Positions 62,113 to 64,000 of a stretch of 64,000 bases of DNA are shown in pieces. Both the position numbers and the translations under genes were made by a program. Every line of letters starts with the position of its first letter. Within the stretch, counting starts at the first letter, position 1. The notes under the pieces were generated by a model. It was given only the letters and a program-made list of their open reading frames with translations, searched no databases and had not been told where the DNA came from. The stretch is from positions 744,001 through 808,000 of the forward strand of contig CAVPZS010000008.1 of the NCBI GenBank assembly GCA_963710275.1. Reading direction: 5' to 3'. The DNA is from Rhodoblastus sp963710275. GTDB lineage: Bacteria > Pseudomonadota > Alphaproteobacteria > Rhizobiales > Beijerinckiaceae.

Positions 62113-62478
62113 TCAGATATCGGTTTCTCGCCGTCTCGGGACGAAGCGCAACACCAGCGGACGGCCGGCGATGGCCCCGCCCAGCGCATCGGTGATTTTC
62201 GCCGGAAGGCAGCGATCAACGGCGGCGGCGATGCTTTCCAGCACTTGGCGCCGCTTTTCCTCGTCCTTGGGCAATCTGGAAAAGGCGACATGCGGCTTTC
62301 CGAGCAGCGCGCCGTCGCGGCGCAGGCTCAGGCGCAGGGTCACTTCGCCGTCGCCGGGCGCGACGAGGCAATGGCCGAGTTGATCGGAAAGTTCACGGAG
62401 CGTATTGGCCGGCGCCGCCCGCAACGGCGCGGCAATCGCGCAAAGCGCCAGCGCCGCCAGCAACGAGCAAGACCTCAT
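62113..62478 (-). CDS. Secreted protein with TonB-C-terminus-like domain, unknown function
   Basis: ATG 62478 encodes 121 residues: signal peptide MRSCSLLAALALCAIAAPLR ending AA, then a compact domain with two Cys (GHCLVAPGD and DRCLPAKI) likely disulfide-linked. The alternating pattern VTLRLSLRRDGALLGKPHVA followed later by PLVLRFVP resembles the fold of TonB C-terminal or TolA C-terminal modules, common in small periplasmic proteins of rhizobia. Role unknown. It is convergent with rpsI and divergent from putA, with 65 bases to the latter. Confidence 0.65.
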   Translation of the reverse strand: MRSCSLLAALALCAIAAPLRAAPANTLRELSDQLGHCLVAPGDGEVTLRLSLRRDGALLGKPHVAFSRLPKDEEKRRQVLESIAAAVDRCLPAKITDALGGAIAGRPLVLRFVPRRRETDI

Positions 62479-62543
62479 CCGCGTTCCCCTTCCAAGTCGT
62501 GGTTCAATCTGGGGTATGATTCCAGTTCGCGGAAGTCTTTTCC

Positions 62544-64000
62544 ATGCGGCCCGAAATGAACGAGCAAATCCTTCCGGCGAATGATATTTTCTCGCCGCCC
62601 TATGCGCCGCCCGACGAGGCGTTCGCGGCGGAATTTTTGCGCGAACCGCCCGACCCCGCCGCCCGGACCCTGGCCCAGGGCCTGATCCGCGCGATGCGAG
62701 CGCGCGGCGCCGGCCTCGGCGGCGTCGAGGAATTCCTGCACGAATTCAAGCTGTCTTCGCCAGAAGGGCTGGCGGTGATGGCGCTCGCCGAGGCGCTGGC
62801 GCGGCTTCCCGACGACGCCACCGCCGACCTCCTGCTCGCCGACAAGCTGGCGGCCGGCGATTTCGCCCATCACCGGACCACGTCCAGCGCGCCTCTGGTC
62901 CAGGCCTGCGCCTTCGCGCTCGGGTTGTCCGCCAAACTGATCGGTCCCGGTTTTTCCGCCCACAAGCACGTGGCCGATCTTGCCAGACGTCTCGGCGCGC
63001 CGGCGCTGCGCGCCGCCGCAAGGCGCGCCATGACCCTGCTCGGCGGCCATTTCGTCTTCGGCGAAACGATCGAAGCCGCGCTCCATCGCGCGCAAGCGAG
63101 CCCGGATCTTCATTCCTTCGACATGCTCGGCGAGGCTGCGCGCACTGCCGCGGACGCCGAGCGGCATTTCGACGCCTACAGGCAAGCGATCGCCGCCATA
63201 GGCCGCGACGCGCAGGGCGAGACGCCAAGAGACCGGCCGGGGATTTCCATAAAACTCTCGGCGCTGCATCCGCGCTACGAAGCGATTTCCGCCGAGCGCG
63301 TCATGGCGGAGCTGGCGCCGCGGCTGCTGGAGCTGGCAAGGCTGGCGAAGCGGGAAAATCTCGGCCTGACCGTGGACGCGGAGGAGGCCGACCGGCTCGA
63401 GTTGTCACTGGACGTGATCGGCCGCGTCGTCGCCGATCCCTCCCTGCGCGGCTGGGACGGTTTCGGCTTGGCGGCGCAGGCCTACCAGAAGCGGGCGGCG
63501 CGCGGCGATCGCCCATGTCGCCGCCCTGGCTGAGCGGTTCGATCGCCGCTTCATGGTGCGGCTGGTCAAGGGCGCTTATTGGGACAGCGAGATCAAGCGG
63601 GCGCAGGAGCGCGGCCTCGCCGATTATCCGGTGTTTTCGCGGAAAGTAATGACCGACCTGAATTTCCTCGCCTGCGCCAACCAGCTTCTCGCGGCGAAAA
63701 GGCTCTATCCGCAATTCGCCACCCACAACGCCCTCACCGCCGCGTCCGTCGTCAGCCGCGCCGCCGGCCGCAAGGATTACGAGTTCCAGCGCCTGCACGG
63801 CATGGGCGAAGCCCTGCACGAGGCTTTGCGCAAGCGCTCGGGCGTCGCCTGCAGGGTCTATGCGCCGGTCGGCCCGCATCGCGACCTGCTCGCCTATCTG
63901 GTGCGGCGGCTGATCGAAAATGGCGCCAACAGTTCCTTCGTCGCCCGCGCCGCCGATCCCTCGGCGTCCGAAAGCGACTTGCTGGCCGATCCGCTGGACA
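62544..64000 (+). CDS. putA: Bifunctional proline dehydrogenase/1-pyrroline-5-carboxylate dehydrogenase PutA, 5' part (frame broken near 63500)
   Basis: Only the N-terminal about 480 residues are inside the window. They cover the helical arm domain (EFLHEFKLSSPEGLAVMALA, EALARLPDDATADLLLADKL) and the start of the FAD-dependent proline dehydrogenase barrel (GISIKLSALHPRYEAISAER, LGLTVDAEEADRLELSLDVI, GFGLAAQAYQKRA). A single extra base near 63500 shifts the frame; it resumes IAHVAALAERFDRRFMVRLV, KGAYWDSEIKRAQERGLADY, ATHNALTAASVVSRAAG and CRVYAPVGPHRDLLAYLVRR, which include conserved proline- and FAD-site residues. No N-terminal ribbon-helix-helix DNA-binding domain is present, so this PutA should not act as its own repressor. 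The protein runs off the right edge. Confidence 0.92.

Noticed and set aside
1..64000. CRISPR arrays, insertion sequences, prophage or rRNA genes
   Set aside because: I looked for regular spacer repeats, transposase motifs, phage genes and rRNA sequences and found none in this window.

Overview
The window is high-GC DNA from an alphaproteobacterium, most probably of the order Hyphomicrobiales (Rhizobiales) near the methylotrophic/phototrophic families. This rests on several gene orders known from that group: dusB-ntrB-ntrC facing ispD-ispF-pncC; bamE facing (cytochrome bc1 chaperone)-yceD-plsX-fabH-ihfA-merR; nrdR-ribD-ribE-ribH-nusB-thiL-hppA; and thioesterase-rplM-rpsI. A PQQ precursor peptide gene (pqqA), a class I PHA synthase, malonyl-CoA synthetase and a K+-independent H+-pyrophosphatase fit this placement. 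Genus is not determinable from what I can see.

Layout. 0-6.4 kb (mostly minus): secreted PsiF-like protein, two cyclophilins, coaD, the ntrC-ntrB-dusB nitrogen-control operon. 6.5-9.9 kb (plus): ispD, ispF, pncC, matB. 9.9-13.1 kb (minus): an OmpR-type two-component system, pqqA with its own terminator, and a secreted Sel1-like protein. 13.4-19.1 kb (plus): hemolysin-III protein, the 5-oxoprolinase genes pxpB-pxpC-pxpA, a DUF2252 protein and a haloacetate dehalogenase-like hydrolase. 19-26 kb (minus): GntP transporter, tRNA-Pro(GGG), merR, ihfA, fabH, plsX, yceD, bc1 chaperone. 26-35.3 kb: bamE (+), hppA, thiL, nusB, ribH, three small stress/unknown genes inserted inside the riboflavin cluster, ribE, ribD, nrdR. 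35.4-40 kb: small secreted protein, prmA, pepP, folE, hisI. 40-45 kb: TPR-glycosyltransferase, chemoreceptor, aminotransferase. 45-50.4 kb: lipoprotein, phaC, two secreted proteins, argC, thioredoxin-fold protein. 50.4-54.4 kb: PEP-CTERM remnant, mrp, cysG, a TrpD2-like gene. 54.5-60 kb: accessory region with DUF3592 and RMD1 proteins, an ABC exporter, a solitary DUF2384-like gene and a low-GC glycosyltransferase. 60.4-64 kb: thioesterase, rplM, rpsI, secreted protein and the start of putA.

A dominant property of this sequence is that about 26 otherwise well-conserved genes, many of them essential in relatives (plsX, fabH, nrdR, ribD, ribE, thiL, folE), are broken by single-base indels. In fifteen sites I could resolve, the extra base is a T directly 5' of a G on one strand (an extra A on the other), and deleting it restores the family reading frame. 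I therefore treat these as intact genes seen through a systematic sequence artefact unless read data say otherwise, and I give full-length spans for them.

The most interesting biology: an in-frame amber codon that splits an ancestral IspDF fusion while itself forming the Shine-Dalgarno site of ispF; a solitary pqqA next to a two-component system with tandem 11-bp repeats in the intergenic region; an FNR/FixK-type box upstream of hppA; a NrdR-box-like palindrome upstream of nrdR; and a 49-codon remnant carrying a PEP-CTERM sorting signal.
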